Below are positions 1 to 6,629 of a stretch of DNA of 9,630 nt, in pieces. Position 1 is the stretch's first letter. Every line of letters starts with the position of its first letter. Position numbers and translations under genes: made by a program. Source of the DNA: Pseudomonadota bacterium (GTDB lineage Bacteria; Pseudomonadota; Alphaproteobacteria; Parvibaculales; Parvibaculaceae); NCBI GenBank assembly GCA_021780275.1, contig JAJXZC010000679.1, forward strand, positions 1 to 9,630, in the 5' to 3' direction. The notes beneath the pieces were generated by a model that had not been told where the DNA came from, did not search any database, and saw only the letters and a list, made by a program, of their open reading frames with translations.

Positions 1-84
1 ATCGCCCTCAGGCCGCACCCATTTCGGCGTGCCCTCATGCAGGATGCGGCGCCACTCTTCTCTCTTGCCGGTCAGAACAGACAT
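1..84 (-). CDS. Start of an unrecognised protein, cut by the left window edge
   Basis: Reading leftward from an ATG at 84-82 gives 28 sense codons without a stop, beginning MSVLTGKREEW and ending at the window edge with WVRPEGD. A good ribosome binding site (GAGGA, 6 bases before the ATG) supports this start. The visible residues are charged and hydrophilic, with no signal peptide or membrane segment. I do not recognise the family from so little sequence. The gene lies downstream of the dioxygenase, on the same strand, but behind a strong terminator, so it may be a separate unit or be reached only by read-through. It could be one of the missing pathway steps, but nothing visible shows that. 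Confidence 0.5.
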   Translation of the reverse strand, partial: MSVLTGKREEWRRILHEGTPKWVRPEGD

Positions 85-107
85 GGAAGTCCTCATTATT
101 GGACGAA

Positions 108-144
108 GAAAAAACACCGGAAAGCGACATGTTGCGCTTCCCGG
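108..144 (-). terminator. Intrinsic terminator of the monooxygenase-dehydrogenase-dioxygenase operon
   Basis: On the minus strand a 10-bp stem (CCGGGAAGCG pairing with CGCTTTCCGG, one G-U pair, 8-base loop) is followed after two bases by six T residues and more T-rich sequence. Stem arms are at 135-144 and 117-126 and the T run is at 114-109. It lies about 50 bases after the dioxygenase stop codon, in the right orientation to end that operon. This is textbook Rho-independent form. Confidence 0.85.
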
Positions 145-147
145 CCA

Positions 148-171
148 CCCGCCATGGCGTGACATGGCGGG
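148..171. repeat. Perfect 9-bp inverted repeat next to the terminator
   Basis: CCCGCCATG at 148-156 and CATGGCGGG at 163-171 are exact inverted copies separated by six bases. The element sits 20 bases after the dioxygenase stop and just before the intrinsic terminator. There is no T run directly after it on either strand, so it is not itself a classic terminator. It could protect the 3' end of the mRNA or be a protein-binding palindrome; the sequence does not decide between these. Confidence 0.7.
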
Positions 172-190
172 CAGTTAAAAACGAACGCGA

Positions 191-1093
191 TCAGGCCGTT
201 TCCATGATGCCTGTGACGACGCCGGCCACGGGATCGTGCCCGTAGGTATCGGCCTGATAATATTCCGACTGATGTGTCGCATTGCGCGCGCCCCAGCCGA
301 TCTCGCACATCCATCCCGACGGGTTGATGAAGTAGAAGGAATACATGTGGTCGTTGGCGTGGCGTCCCGGCGCGATGGCAACCGGGAGACCCGCACGACG
401 CACGATGTCGTAGGTGAGGCCCACATCGTCGAGATTATCGACCTCAAGCATCAGATGGTTGATGCGCTTCTCGCCGGGCGGGCCGAAGGCCAGCGTGTGG
501 TCGCGGCTGTTGCAGTGCAGGAACATGAGATCCACAGGCTGCGGAAGGCCCGGAATCGGAATGCGATACTCGATCCCGCCACGCATGCCGAGAAGCTTGT
601 AGAACTCATAAGTCTTCTCGAAGCCGACCGTCTCGCGCTGAATGAGATGGCCAAGACCGCCATCGCCCGTCTTGAACCGGCCATGCATGCGACGCCCCGG
701 ATAGAATGGCTTGTCGGCCTGCACATGCGGCCCGTGGAAAATCTCGATCGGGAAGCCGCTCGCGTCGTTGAGGAACATAACTTCGAGCACATGACGCTGA
801 TAGGCCTCATCTGCCGATCCAATACGGATTTTCACGCCGGCATCGGTGAGCTGCTTCGCCATGGCGCGGAATTCTTCCACGCCAGCGACTCGAAAGCCCA
901 GGGTCGTCAGATCGTCGCTACCGTCTTCCTGAAGCACGATGCGATGATGCCAGTTGTCCATGCGCAGATAGCAGCGCCCTGCTTCGCCCTCATCGACCAC
1001 TTCAAGGCCGAGAATTTGCGCAGCGAAGTCCTTCCATTGGGCGAGGTTCTTGACCCCTAGCCCCATATATCCAAGTTCCGTGATCTGGACCAT
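191..1093 (-). CDS. Type I (VOC-fold) extradiol ring-cleavage dioxygenase, BphC-like
   Basis: Predicted to open a catecholic ring next to the two hydroxyls, using Fe(II) (rarely Mn(II)) and O2, in the cytoplasm. About 300 residues in two vicinal-oxygen-chelate domains, the usual length for BphC and catechol 2,3-dioxygenase relatives. The C-terminal catalytic half carries the class signature GRHANDHMYSFYFINPSG. Counting from the ATG at 1093, the likely metal ligands are His149 (in LGHLI), His213 (in NHLML) and Glu264 (in CEIGWG). His199 in NSRDHTLAFG matches the active-site His region. An ATG at 1099 would add two residues, but the AAGGGGG ribosome binding site then lies only a base or two away, so 1093 is preferred. 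It is last in a three-gene operon; its binding site overlaps the dehydrogenase stop codon. A dehydrogenase and no C-C hydrolase nearby suggests a semialdehyde product rather than a ketone. The exact catechol is unknown. Confidence 0.9.
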   Translation of the reverse strand: MVQITELGYMGLGVKNLAQWKDFAAQILGLEVVDEGEAGRCYLRMDNWHHRIVLQEDGSDDLTTLGFRVAGVEEFRAMAKQLTDAGVKIRIGSADEAYQRHVLEVMFLNDASGFPIEIFHGPHVQADKPFYPGRRMHGRFKTGDGGLGHLIQRETVGFEKTYEFYKLLGMRGGIEYRIPIPGLPQPVDLMFLHCNSRDHTLAFGPPGEKRINHLMLEVDNLDDVGLTYDIVRRAGLPVAIAPGRHANDHMYSFYFINPSGWMCEIGWGARNATHQSEYYQADTYGHDPVAGVVTGIMETA

Positions 1094-1104
1094 GTCCATC
1101 CCCC

Positions 1105-2565
1105 TTAAGCAAACGATCCCTTGCGGACCGATATGTTCTTGATGTCGGAGTAGAAATCGAAGCTCCAGCTGCCGCCTTCGCGACCGATGCCGGAGTCGCG
1201 CGAACCGCCGAACGGCGCTGCGAGATCGCGGACGAAGAAGCAGTTCACCCAGAGCGTTCCGGCGACCACCTTCGAGGCTATGTTCATGGCTCGCGCCTCG
1301 TTGCGGCTGAAAAGCGTGCCTGCAAGGCCGTAACGCGTATTGTTTGCAACCTCGATCACCTCGTCATCCGAGGAGAAGCTCTGCCAAGTCAGCACCGGGC
1401 CGAAGACTTCGCGCTGCGCGATTTCGAGTTCCGGGCTCACGTGGGCAAAGAGCGTCGGCTGGAAATAGAGGTCCCCAAAGTTCGCGCGCGATCCGCCCCA
1501 GAGCGGAACCGCACCGTCCTTCTTCGCGCGTTCGACGAAACCCGCGACGCGCTCGAAATGCTCGGGATGAATGAGCGGCCCGACGCGCGTGTCCTTGTCA
1601 CGCGGATCGCCCACAACCATATGGCTTGCCGCGCTGCGCACCTTTTCGAGGAATGGCTCTTCAATCGATTTCTCGACCAGAATGCGCGTGCCCGCGAGGC
1701 AGACCTGACCGGCATTCATGTACTGGCCCGCGACCGTCTGGGCCGCCGCATCGAGATCGGCATCGGCGCAGACGATAAAAGGCGACTTGCCGCCGAGTTC
1801 GGAGCTCATCGGCGTGATCGAACGCGCCGCCGCCTGACCGATGATCTTGGCGGTGTCGGTCGAGCCGGTGAAGCTGATGCGATCGAGATCCGGATGATTG
1901 ACCAGCGCATCGCCCGCGACTTCGCCGATGCCTTGCACCACATTGAGGACGCCTGCGGGAATACCCGCCGCATGCGCGATGTCAGCCATCAGCGAGCAGG
2001 TCAGCGGCGCCCACTCCGGCGGCTTGACAACAACGGTGTTGCCCGCTGCAAGGGCCGGGCCCACCTTCCATGTGGTCAGCATCAGCGGCGCGTTCCACGG
2101 CGTAATGAGCGCGGCGACGCCTGACGGATCGTATTTCACATGGTTGACGACTTCCGGCCCCTCGATCGAGTGCCCATCAAGCGTCAGCGCCCAGTCGGCA
2201 AAGAACTCGATGTTCTGCGCGGCGCGCGGAACCACCCGGTGCACATTGCCGAGAAGCAGAGAACCATTGTCCATCGTTTCGACAGCCGCAAGCTCGGCGG
2301 CACGCGCCCTGATGCCATCGGCAAAGCGCTTGAGATATGGCAGGCGTCCCTTCGGTCCGAGCGCGGCCCAGGCCGGGAACGCCTTGCGGGCGGCAGCCAC
2401 CGCTTCATCCACCTCGGGCTTGCCCGCCGCTGCGACGTCCGCGAGATGCGAACCGTCGATCGGCGAGAAATTCGCGAACCGGTCCTTCGATGAAACGCGC
2501 CTTCCGTTGATATAATGATCGGTCGAGACCTCGACGCCTGCGACCTTCGCGATATTTCCACTCAT
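1105..2565 (-). CDS. NAD(P)-dependent aldehyde dehydrogenase, (carboxymethyl)hydroxymuconic semialdehyde type
   Basis: A full-length 486-residue ALDH superfamily enzyme. Visible landmarks are the oxyanion Asn158 in TPWNAP, Lys181 of the cofactor site, the nucleotide-fold FTGST at 232-236, the general base Glu256 in SSELGGK, the nucleophile Cys289 in NAGQVCLAG and Glu386 in QREVFGP. The C-terminal APFGGSRDSGIGREGG is typical of the HpaE/DmpC group, which oxidises ring-cleavage semialdehydes to the dicarboxylic acid. Its place between a hydroxylase and an extradiol dioxygenase supports that role. The start is the ATG at 2565, which shares one base with the upstream stop codon (TGATG), a sign of translational coupling, with GGAG upstream. 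The TTG one codon earlier is unlikely. I cannot tell a 2-hydroxymuconate semialdehyde substrate from a carboxymethyl-substituted one by eye. Confidence 0.9.
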   Translation of the reverse strand: MSGNIAKVAGVEVSTDHYINGRRVSSKDRFANFSPIDGSHLADVAAAGKPEVDEAVAAARKAFPAWAALGPKGRLPYLKRFADGIRARAAELAAVETMDNGSLLLGNVHRVVPRAAQNIEFFADWALTLDGHSIEGPEVVNHVKYDPSGVAALITPWNAPLMLTTWKVGPALAAGNTVVVKPPEWAPLTCSLMADIAHAAGIPAGVLNVVQGIGEVAGDALVNHPDLDRISFTGSTDTAKIIGQAAARSITPMSSELGGKSPFIVCADADLDAAAQTVAGQYMNAGQVCLAGTRILVEKSIEEPFLEKVRSAASHMVVGDPRDKDTRVGPLIHPEHFERVAGFVERAKKDGAVPLWGGSRANFGDLYFQPTLFAHVSPELEIAQREVFGPVLTWQSFSSDDEVIEVANNTRYGLAGTLFSRNEARAMNIASKVVAGTLWVNCFFVRDLAAPFGGSRDSGIGREGGSWSFDFYSDIKNISVRKGSFA

Positions 2566-4046
2566 CAAACAGTCTCCACCACAGGCTTTGCCTTCTGCTT
2601 CGAGGTTTCGCTTCCCTCATTCAGGAAGCGATCGACGAGACGGTCCGCGCGTGTGCGCTCCGCCAAAAGTTGCGCCAGCTGCTGATTGCGCGCGCCGGAC
2701 GCGAGATAGAAGCGCTCATACTGCTCGCCGCGGCTCGCCAGCGCACTACCGACAAAGTCCCATGCAAGGCGGAAGATGCGCGCACGCTCTTGCGCGGTAA
2801 CGGCGCCCGCTCCGCGCATGAACTGGTCGATGAGCGGACGAAGCTTCGGGTCCGCAAGCTGTGCCTCGGTCGGCGCAGCGAGCAGATTGTGCGAACCGAG
2901 AAGCCTGATGATCTCGTTCACGCGCGGGAACCAGGTCGGCAGCGTCGCGCGAAGCGCGACGAGCGGCGCACCCTGCGGGAACCAGACACCATTGCCGAAT
3001 TCATGCGCATTTTCCTCGGCGGACTGAATGCAGGCGCGGGCGAATTCGGAGAAGGTCCAGATTTCGCCGAGCATCTGCATGGCGGGCGGCTGCAGGCCGT
3101 TGATCGCCTCGCACATGCGCGTGCCGAGACCCCATGCGAATTCCAGTTTGGTCTGTGCCCGGATCATGGTCTGCTGCATGACGTTCGGGTACCAGCCCGT
3201 GGTCATCACCTGATTGTAGACCGGGAGGTTGCAGTTGATGTGGAGGCGGTCCCAGGGCACTTCCACATCGTCGAAGATCACAAAGGCGTCCTGTTCATCG
3301 AAACGCGAGGACAGCGGATGGTCGTGCAGATTGTGCGAACCGGCGCAGCTGTCGCGACAAATGAACTTGAGCCCCGGCGTCGACATGGGGATGCAGAAGG
3401 CGAGCGCATAATCGTCCGCGCCGGGGGGCAGCGGCGCGGCGGGATAGACGGCCAGTTCATCGGCAAAGGGCGCGAGCGTCGCAAGGATACGCGCGCCGCG
3501 CACGACGATGCCGTGCTCCGTTTCGCCGACCTTGTGCAGCGCGACGTCGTTGCCGGGCTTCGGCGCATCGCCTTGCGCCTTGTCGATGGTCGGCTGGATG
3601 ATCGTATGGGTGAGCGAAATATCGTTGCGGCGAAGGAACTTCTGGTAATTGATGAGATTCTCCGCGCCCTCTTCGTTTCCATTCGCGCCCCACTCGTCGG
3701 CGCGGCCCGCGAAGCCCGCATAGGTCACGTTCATGTAGTCCGGCGAACGGCCCATGATGCCGACCGTGTATTCGGCAATGCGTGTCAGGCCCTTGTGACG
3801 GCGAAGAATGTCGTCCTTCGAGCGCGGAATCATGTGGCTGACATTGATCGCCTCGCCCGTCTCCGGGTCTGCCATCAGGCAGTCATCCGCAAATTGATGC
3901 TGAAGGTCGAAGACCCCCGCGAGCCCATGGGCCGCACCGGCAAAGGCCGGATGTTCCGTTATGTCCTCAACCTTATCCGCGCCGATCCAGATCTCGCGGG
4001 ACCCCTTGAGCCCCTGCAAAAACTGCCTCCCGGTACGAGCCGGCAT
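2565..4046 (-). CDS. hpaB: HpaB-family FADH2-dependent aromatic (phenol) monooxygenase, large component
   Basis: A 493-residue member of the 4-hydroxyphenylacetate 3-hydroxylase family, which adds a hydroxyl ortho to a phenolic OH using reduced flavin from a separate reductase. Key visible residues: Arg100 and Tyr104 in GRSPDYMN and His147 in SLTHTIIQP, matching the substrate/flavin residues known in bacterial HpaB. The C-terminal DFVGSALASRGEQYERFY block is also typical. The start at 4046 is chosen because AGGGAGGA sits six bases ahead; an in-frame ATG at 4148 would add 34 unconserved, Arg-rich residues and falls inside the putative operator. First gene of the operon. No flavin reductase (HpaC type) is in the window, so one must be supplied from elsewhere. 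The family also includes chlorophenol and other phenol hydroxylases, so the symbol names the family, not a proven substrate. Confidence 0.9.
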   Translation of the reverse strand: MPARTGRQFLQGLKGSREIWIGADKVEDITEHPAFAGAAHGLAGVFDLQHQFADDCLMADPETGEAINVSHMIPRSKDDILRRHKGLTRIAEYTVGIMGRSPDYMNVTYAGFAGRADEWGANGNEEGAENLINYQKFLRRNDISLTHTIIQPTIDKAQGDAPKPGNDVALHKVGETEHGIVVRGARILATLAPFADELAVYPAAPLPPGADDYALAFCIPMSTPGLKFICRDSCAGSHNLHDHPLSSRFDEQDAFVIFDDVEVPWDRLHINCNLPVYNQVMTTGWYPNVMQQTMIRAQTKLEFAWGLGTRMCEAINGLQPPAMQMLGEIWTFSEFARACIQSAEENAHEFGNGVWFPQGAPLVALRATLPTWFPRVNEIIRLLGSHNLLAAPTEAQLADPKLRPLIDQFMRGAGAVTAQERARIFRLAWDFVGSALASRGEQYERFYLASGARNQQLAQLLAERTRADRLVDRFLNEGSETSKQKAKPVVETV

Positions 4047-4094
4047 GTCTTCCTCCCTGAGCGTTTCCAGTCTTTGACCGTTCGCCGCTTTTTC

Positions 4095-4123
4095 CGCGCC
4101 GACGCCTCCCTGACGTCGCCGCG
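4095..4123 (-). promoter_or_regulatory. Stem-loop in the leader of the monooxygenase mRNA
   Basis: Arms at 4114-4123 and 4095-4104 pair at 9 of 10 positions around a 9-base loop. On the mRNA strand the loop reads TCAGGGAGG, the same 9-mer that forms the monooxygenase ribosome binding site at 4052-4060. No T run follows, so it is not a terminator. A role in translation or mRNA stability is possible but unproven. Confidence 0.4.
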
Positions 4124-4144
4124 GCCCGGCTGTTGTGACGGTTC

Positions 4145-4164
4145 TCATTTATGACTACACTCAG
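4145..4164 (+). promoter_or_regulatory. Candidate TetR operator, copy 1 (monooxygenase/TetR divergent promoter)
   Basis: The 20-bp element TCATTTATGA-CT-ACACTCAG matches copy 2 at 4995-5014 at 18 of 20 positions. It contains the small inverted repeat TCAT-TT-ATGA. It lies directly beside the TATAAT of the leftward promoter (4170-4165), where a bound repressor would block the start region. It also covers a possible rightward TetR promoter (TTGTGA at 4133-4138, 17-base spacer, TACACT at 4156-4161), which would allow autoregulation. Binding by the adjacent TetR protein is an inference from position and repetition. Confidence 0.65.
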
Positions 4165-4190
4165 ATTATAGACTCGCCCGAGGCTGTCAA
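4165..4190 (-). promoter_or_regulatory. Putative sigma70-type promoter of the monooxygenase operon
   Basis: On the minus strand, TTGACA at 4190-4185 and TATAAT at 4170-4165 are both perfect consensus hexamers. The spacer is only 14 bases, shorter than the usual 16-18. Either the promoter is unusual and needs DNA distortion or an activator, or one of the two hexamers is fortuitous. The predicted transcript would start near 4158 and have a leader of roughly 110 bases. Confidence 0.4.
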
Positions 4191-4285
4191 GTCGAAGGGG
4201 CATGCTGCGGTCGGGCGCATTGACATTGCCGGTTCAACCGACATGTTGTGCTTTGGGTTCTTTCTGCAGGGAGAGGCGGCGAGCG

Positions 4286-4963
4286 GTGGTCGAGCGTAAG
4301 GAAAAAGGGGTTGCGGCGGTGCGCGCGGCCACAAGGCAGGACCGGAAGCCCGCGCCCGCCGGACGGCGTGAACGCAACAAGCAGGAAAAGCTCGCCAGAA
4401 TCGTCGAGGCCGCGAAGGAGCTCTTCGGCACCAAAGGCTTTGCCGAGACGACTACACAGGAAATTGCCGAGAAGGCCGATATCGGAACCGGCACCCTCTT
4501 CCTCTATGCGAAATCGAAAGAAGACCTGCTCGTCATGGTCTTCAAGGACGAGATGATCGCGACCTCGCAGGAAGCGTTCAAGAAGCTGCCCGCCGGATCG
4601 AGCCTCATCGACCAGCTCATGCATGTCTTCGACATGATGATCGTCTATCACGGCCGTGACATGGACCTCGCTAAAGCGCTCATCCGCGAGATCACAGTGC
4701 CGCCGGAGAATTCCTCCCGCCAGGCCGATCTGCAAATGTTGATGAAGGTCATCTATGGCGGGATCGCGGACCTCATCATCGCCGGTCAAAAGGCCGGCAA
4801 ACTGCGTCAGGATGTCGATCCGCTGCATGCGGCGGAAAGCTTCTTTGCCATCTACTACATAGGCCTTATCGGGTGGCTCGGCGGCCTCGTCACCAAGAAG
4901 CAATTCCTCATGCGGCTGCGCCCGCGACTCAACCTCGCGATCGAGGGCATCGTCGCTCATTAA
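4286..4963 (+). CDS. TetR-family transcriptional regulator, probable repressor of the aromatic island
   Basis: A 225-residue protein with a classic TetR N-terminal DNA-binding domain: the helix-turn-helix region spans about residues 35-85, including EAAKELFGTKGF, TTTQEIAEKADIGTGTLF and LYAKSKEDLL. The C-terminal part is helical and hydrophobic, as expected for the ligand and dimer domain. The N-terminal 25-30 residues form a basic Arg/Lys-rich arm. The start chosen is GTG at 4286, with GGGAGAGG nine bases upstream. An in-frame ATG at 4202 would add 28 residues with Cys-rich, non-family sequence and has poor spacing. The gene lies between two catabolic arms, divergent from the monooxygenase, and a shared 20-bp element sits in both flanking promoters. 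The likely inducer is a pathway intermediate, but this cannot be read from the sequence. Confidence 0.9.
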   Translation: MVERKEKGVAAVRAATRQDRKPAPAGRRERNKQEKLARIVEAAKELFGTKGFAETTTQEIAEKADIGTGTLFLYAKSKEDLLVMVFKDEMIATSQEAFKKLPAGSSLIDQLMHVFDMMIVYHGRDMDLAKALIREITVPPENSSRQADLQMLMKVIYGGIADLIIAGQKAGKLRQDVDPLHAAESFFAIYYIGLIGWLGGLVTKKQFLMRLRPRLNLAIEGIVAH

Positions 4964-4984
4964 GCGCGGACCACCTCGCCCATA

Positions 4985-5014
4985 TTGACTTTCATCATTT
5001 ATGATGACACTCAG
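4985..5014 (+). promoter_or_regulatory. Candidate TetR operator, copy 2, with possible aldolase promoter
   Basis: TCATTTATGA-TG-ACACTCAG at 4995-5014 repeats the element found before the monooxygenase. Here the palindrome is longer: TCATCAT at 4992-4998 and ATGATGA at 5001-5007 are perfect inverted arms around TT. TTGACT at 4985-4990 could be a -35 box; the matching -10 is uncertain (GACACT at 5006-5011 leaves a 15-base spacer). The element ends 47 bases before the aldolase start, so repressor binding would plausibly block this arm independently of the TetR gene. Confidence 0.6.
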
Positions 5015-5061
5015 TTATGAAACGCTCCGCGACTTTACGCGGACGACTGGGGAGGTTTGTC

Positions 5062-5829
5062 ATGGCTGCTGCCTTGAAGGCCCGCTGGCGCGCGGGGGAA
5101 GTAACGCTTGGCGCCTGGTGCATGATGCCGGGCGCGCTTTCGGCCGAGGCGCTGGCGCGTAACGGCTTCGACTGGGTGCTGATCGACATGCAGCATGGCT
5201 GCATGGATTACGAGACCGCGCTCTCGATGATCCGCGCCATCGATCTCACTTCCGCCATTCCGATCGTCCGTGTGCCTTGGAACGATCCGGGCATCATCGG
5301 CCGCGTGCTCGACGCAGGCGCGCTCGGCGTCGTCATCCCCATGATCCAGACGGTGGAAGACGCCCGCAAGGCGGTCGATGCCTGTCTCTACCCACCGATG
5401 GGTCGCCGCAGCTTCGGCCCGGTGCGCGTCGGCATGCGCGACGGTCCCGGCTATTTCATGGAGGCCAATTCCCGCGTCGCCGTCATCCCGATGATCGAGA
5501 CAGCGGAAGCGCTCGCCGCCGTCGAGGAGATCGCCGCGGTGCCGGGCGTCGACGCGCTCTTCGTCGGCCCCTTCGACCTCTCCGTCGCGCTCGGCCTGCC
5601 GCCCGGAGACAATGACGGCAAACCCGCCTTCGACGCCGCCATCGCCAGAGTTGCCGCAGCCGCAAAACAGGCCGGCGTCGCAACCGCCGTTCTGTCGAAC
5701 TCGAAAGTCGCGCCGCTGCGCATCTCGCAAGGCTTCCAGATGATTTCCGTGACCACGGATATCGCCGCCCTCACCATGGCTACCCGCATGGATCTCGAAA
5801 CGGTCCGCACTGCCGCGAAAGGAAACTGA
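5062..5829 (+). CDS. hpaI: HpcH/HpaI-family class II aldolase (2-oxoacid, pyruvate-forming)
   Basis: A 255-residue protein that matches the metal-dependent HpaI family, which splits 4-hydroxy-2-oxo acids such as 2,4-dihydroxyhept-2-ene-1,7-dioate into pyruvate (or a related oxoacid) and an aldehyde. Visible catalytic positions: His45 in IDMQHG, Arg70 in IVRVPWNDP, Glu146 in PMIETAEA and Asp172 in GPFDLS; His45 and Arg70 fall at the same numbers as in E. coli HpaI. The residue before the His is Gln44 where E. coli has Glu. The start at 5062 has GGAGG six to ten bases upstream; an ATG at 5017 lies too close to the operator and lacks a binding site. It is followed one base after its stop by the hydratase, so the two are co-transcribed and presumably catalyse consecutive steps, hydratase first. 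A macrophomate-synthase or sugar-acid aldolase role is possible for the family but does not fit the context. Confidence 0.88.
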   Translation: MAAALKARWRAGEVTLGAWCMMPGALSAEALARNGFDWVLIDMQHGCMDYETALSMIRAIDLTSAIPIVRVPWNDPGIIGRVLDAGALGVVIPMIQTVEDARKAVDACLYPPMGRRSFGPVRVGMRDGPGYFMEANSRVAVIPMIETAEALAAVEEIAAVPGVDALFVGPFDLSVALGLPPGDNDGKPAFDAAIARVAAAAKQAGVATAVLSNSKVAPLRISQGFQMISVTTDIAALTMATRMDLETVRTAAKGN

Positions 5830-5830
5830 G

Positions 5831-6628
5831 ATGCTCGACAAAGCGACGCGCAGCAAGATCGTCGACGATCTGTTCCGGGTTTACGAGACGCGCCAGCCGA
5901 TCCGGCTTCTCACCAAGACCTATCCCGGCATCACGGTCGAGGACTCTTATCGCATTCAGGAAGAATTCGTCGCCCGGCAGGTGAAGGCCGGCGCCCGCAT
6001 AAAGGGCTACAAGGTAGGTCTCACCTCGAAGCCGATGCAGGAAATGGCGGGCTCGACAGAGCCCGACTTCAGCGCAATGACCGACGATCTCTTCATCCCG
6101 GAAGATACGCCGATCCCCGCCTCGCGCTTTTTCTCGCCGATGATCGAGATCGAGATCGCCTTCGTGATGAAGCATGCGCTGCAAGGCCCGGGCGTCCTGC
6201 CTGTGGACGTGATCCGCGCCACTGATTTCGTGCTGCCCGCCATAGAGATCGTCGATTTCCGTCTCGCGCGCGAACCAGGCATGAACCTGATCGACACAGT
6301 GGCGGACCTTGCTGCCTGTGGAGCGGTCGTGCTCGGCGCCAATCCGCGCCCGCTTGACTCCATCGACGTTCGCCGCGTGAAGGGTTCGATCATCAATAAT
6401 GGCAAGGTCGAGCAGGAGGGATTCGCATCGGCCGTTCTCGGCAACCCGGTGACGTCGGTCGCGTGGCTCGCAAACAAGCTCGGCGAATTCGGCGTTACTT
6501 TCGAGCCTGGCCACGTGATCCTGACCGGCTCCTTCGTCCGCGCCTTCCCCGTCAAGGCAGGCGACAACATCGTCGCGAGCTTCGATCAGGGGCTTGGCGA
6601 CGTCATGACGAGCTTCGTCGGCGACTAG
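5831..6628 (+). CDS. hpaH: HpaH/MhpD-family 2-oxo-alkenoate hydratase
   Basis: A 265-residue Mg2+-dependent hydratase that adds water to a 2-oxo-4-enoate (for HpaH, 2-oxohept-4-ene-1,7-dioate) to give the 4-hydroxy-2-oxo acid used by the aldolase. The GYKVGLTSKPMQ block (residues 59-70) closely matches E. coli HpaH, as do WLANKL near 212-217 and the GSFVRAFPV segment near 233-241. The Mg2+ ligands expected from HpaH, Glu106, Glu108 and Glu139, are all present at the same numbers (IEIEIAF and AIEIVD). Length agrees with E. coli HpaH (about 267). It starts two bases after the aldolase stop, with AAAGGAAA as binding site. The resemblance to HpaH favours a dicarboxylic C7-type substrate, but simple 2-oxopent-4-enoate cannot be excluded. 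Its stop is one base from the stop of the converging polymerase gene. Confidence 0.9.
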   Translation: MLDKATRSKIVDDLFRVYETRQPIRLLTKTYPGITVEDSYRIQEEFVARQVKAGARIKGYKVGLTSKPMQEMAGSTEPDFSAMTDDLFIPEDTPIPASRFFSPMIEIEIAFVMKHALQGPGVLPVDVIRATDFVLPAIEIVDFRLAREPGMNLIDTVADLAACGAVVLGANPRPLDSIDVRRVKGSIINNGKVEQEGFASAVLGNPVTSVAWLANKLGEFGVTFEPGHVILTGSFVRAFPVKAGDNIVASFDQGLGDVMTSFVGD

Positions 6629-6629
6629 G

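Noticed and set aside
236..1060. Plus-strand open frame opposite the dioxygenase
   Set aside because: Antisense shadow; no recognisable motifs and a complete dioxygenase lies on the other strand.
2670..4154. Long plus-strand open frame (494 codons) opposite the monooxygenase
   Set aside because: It is an antisense shadow caused by GC-rich third positions. Its translation is Arg/His/Ala-rich with no family motif, while the minus-strand frame has full HpaB motifs and a strong ribosome binding site.
4202..4285. ATG at 4202 as the TetR start
   Set aside because: The 28 added residues are unlike the family, the GAAGGGG tract lies one base from the ATG, and the GTG at 4286 has a well-placed GGGAGAGG.
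5027..5042. Small hairpin CCGCG / CGCGG before the aldolase ribosome binding site
   Set aside because: Only a 5-bp stem with a 6-base loop, easily found by chance in GC-rich DNA; no T run and no repeat elsewhere.
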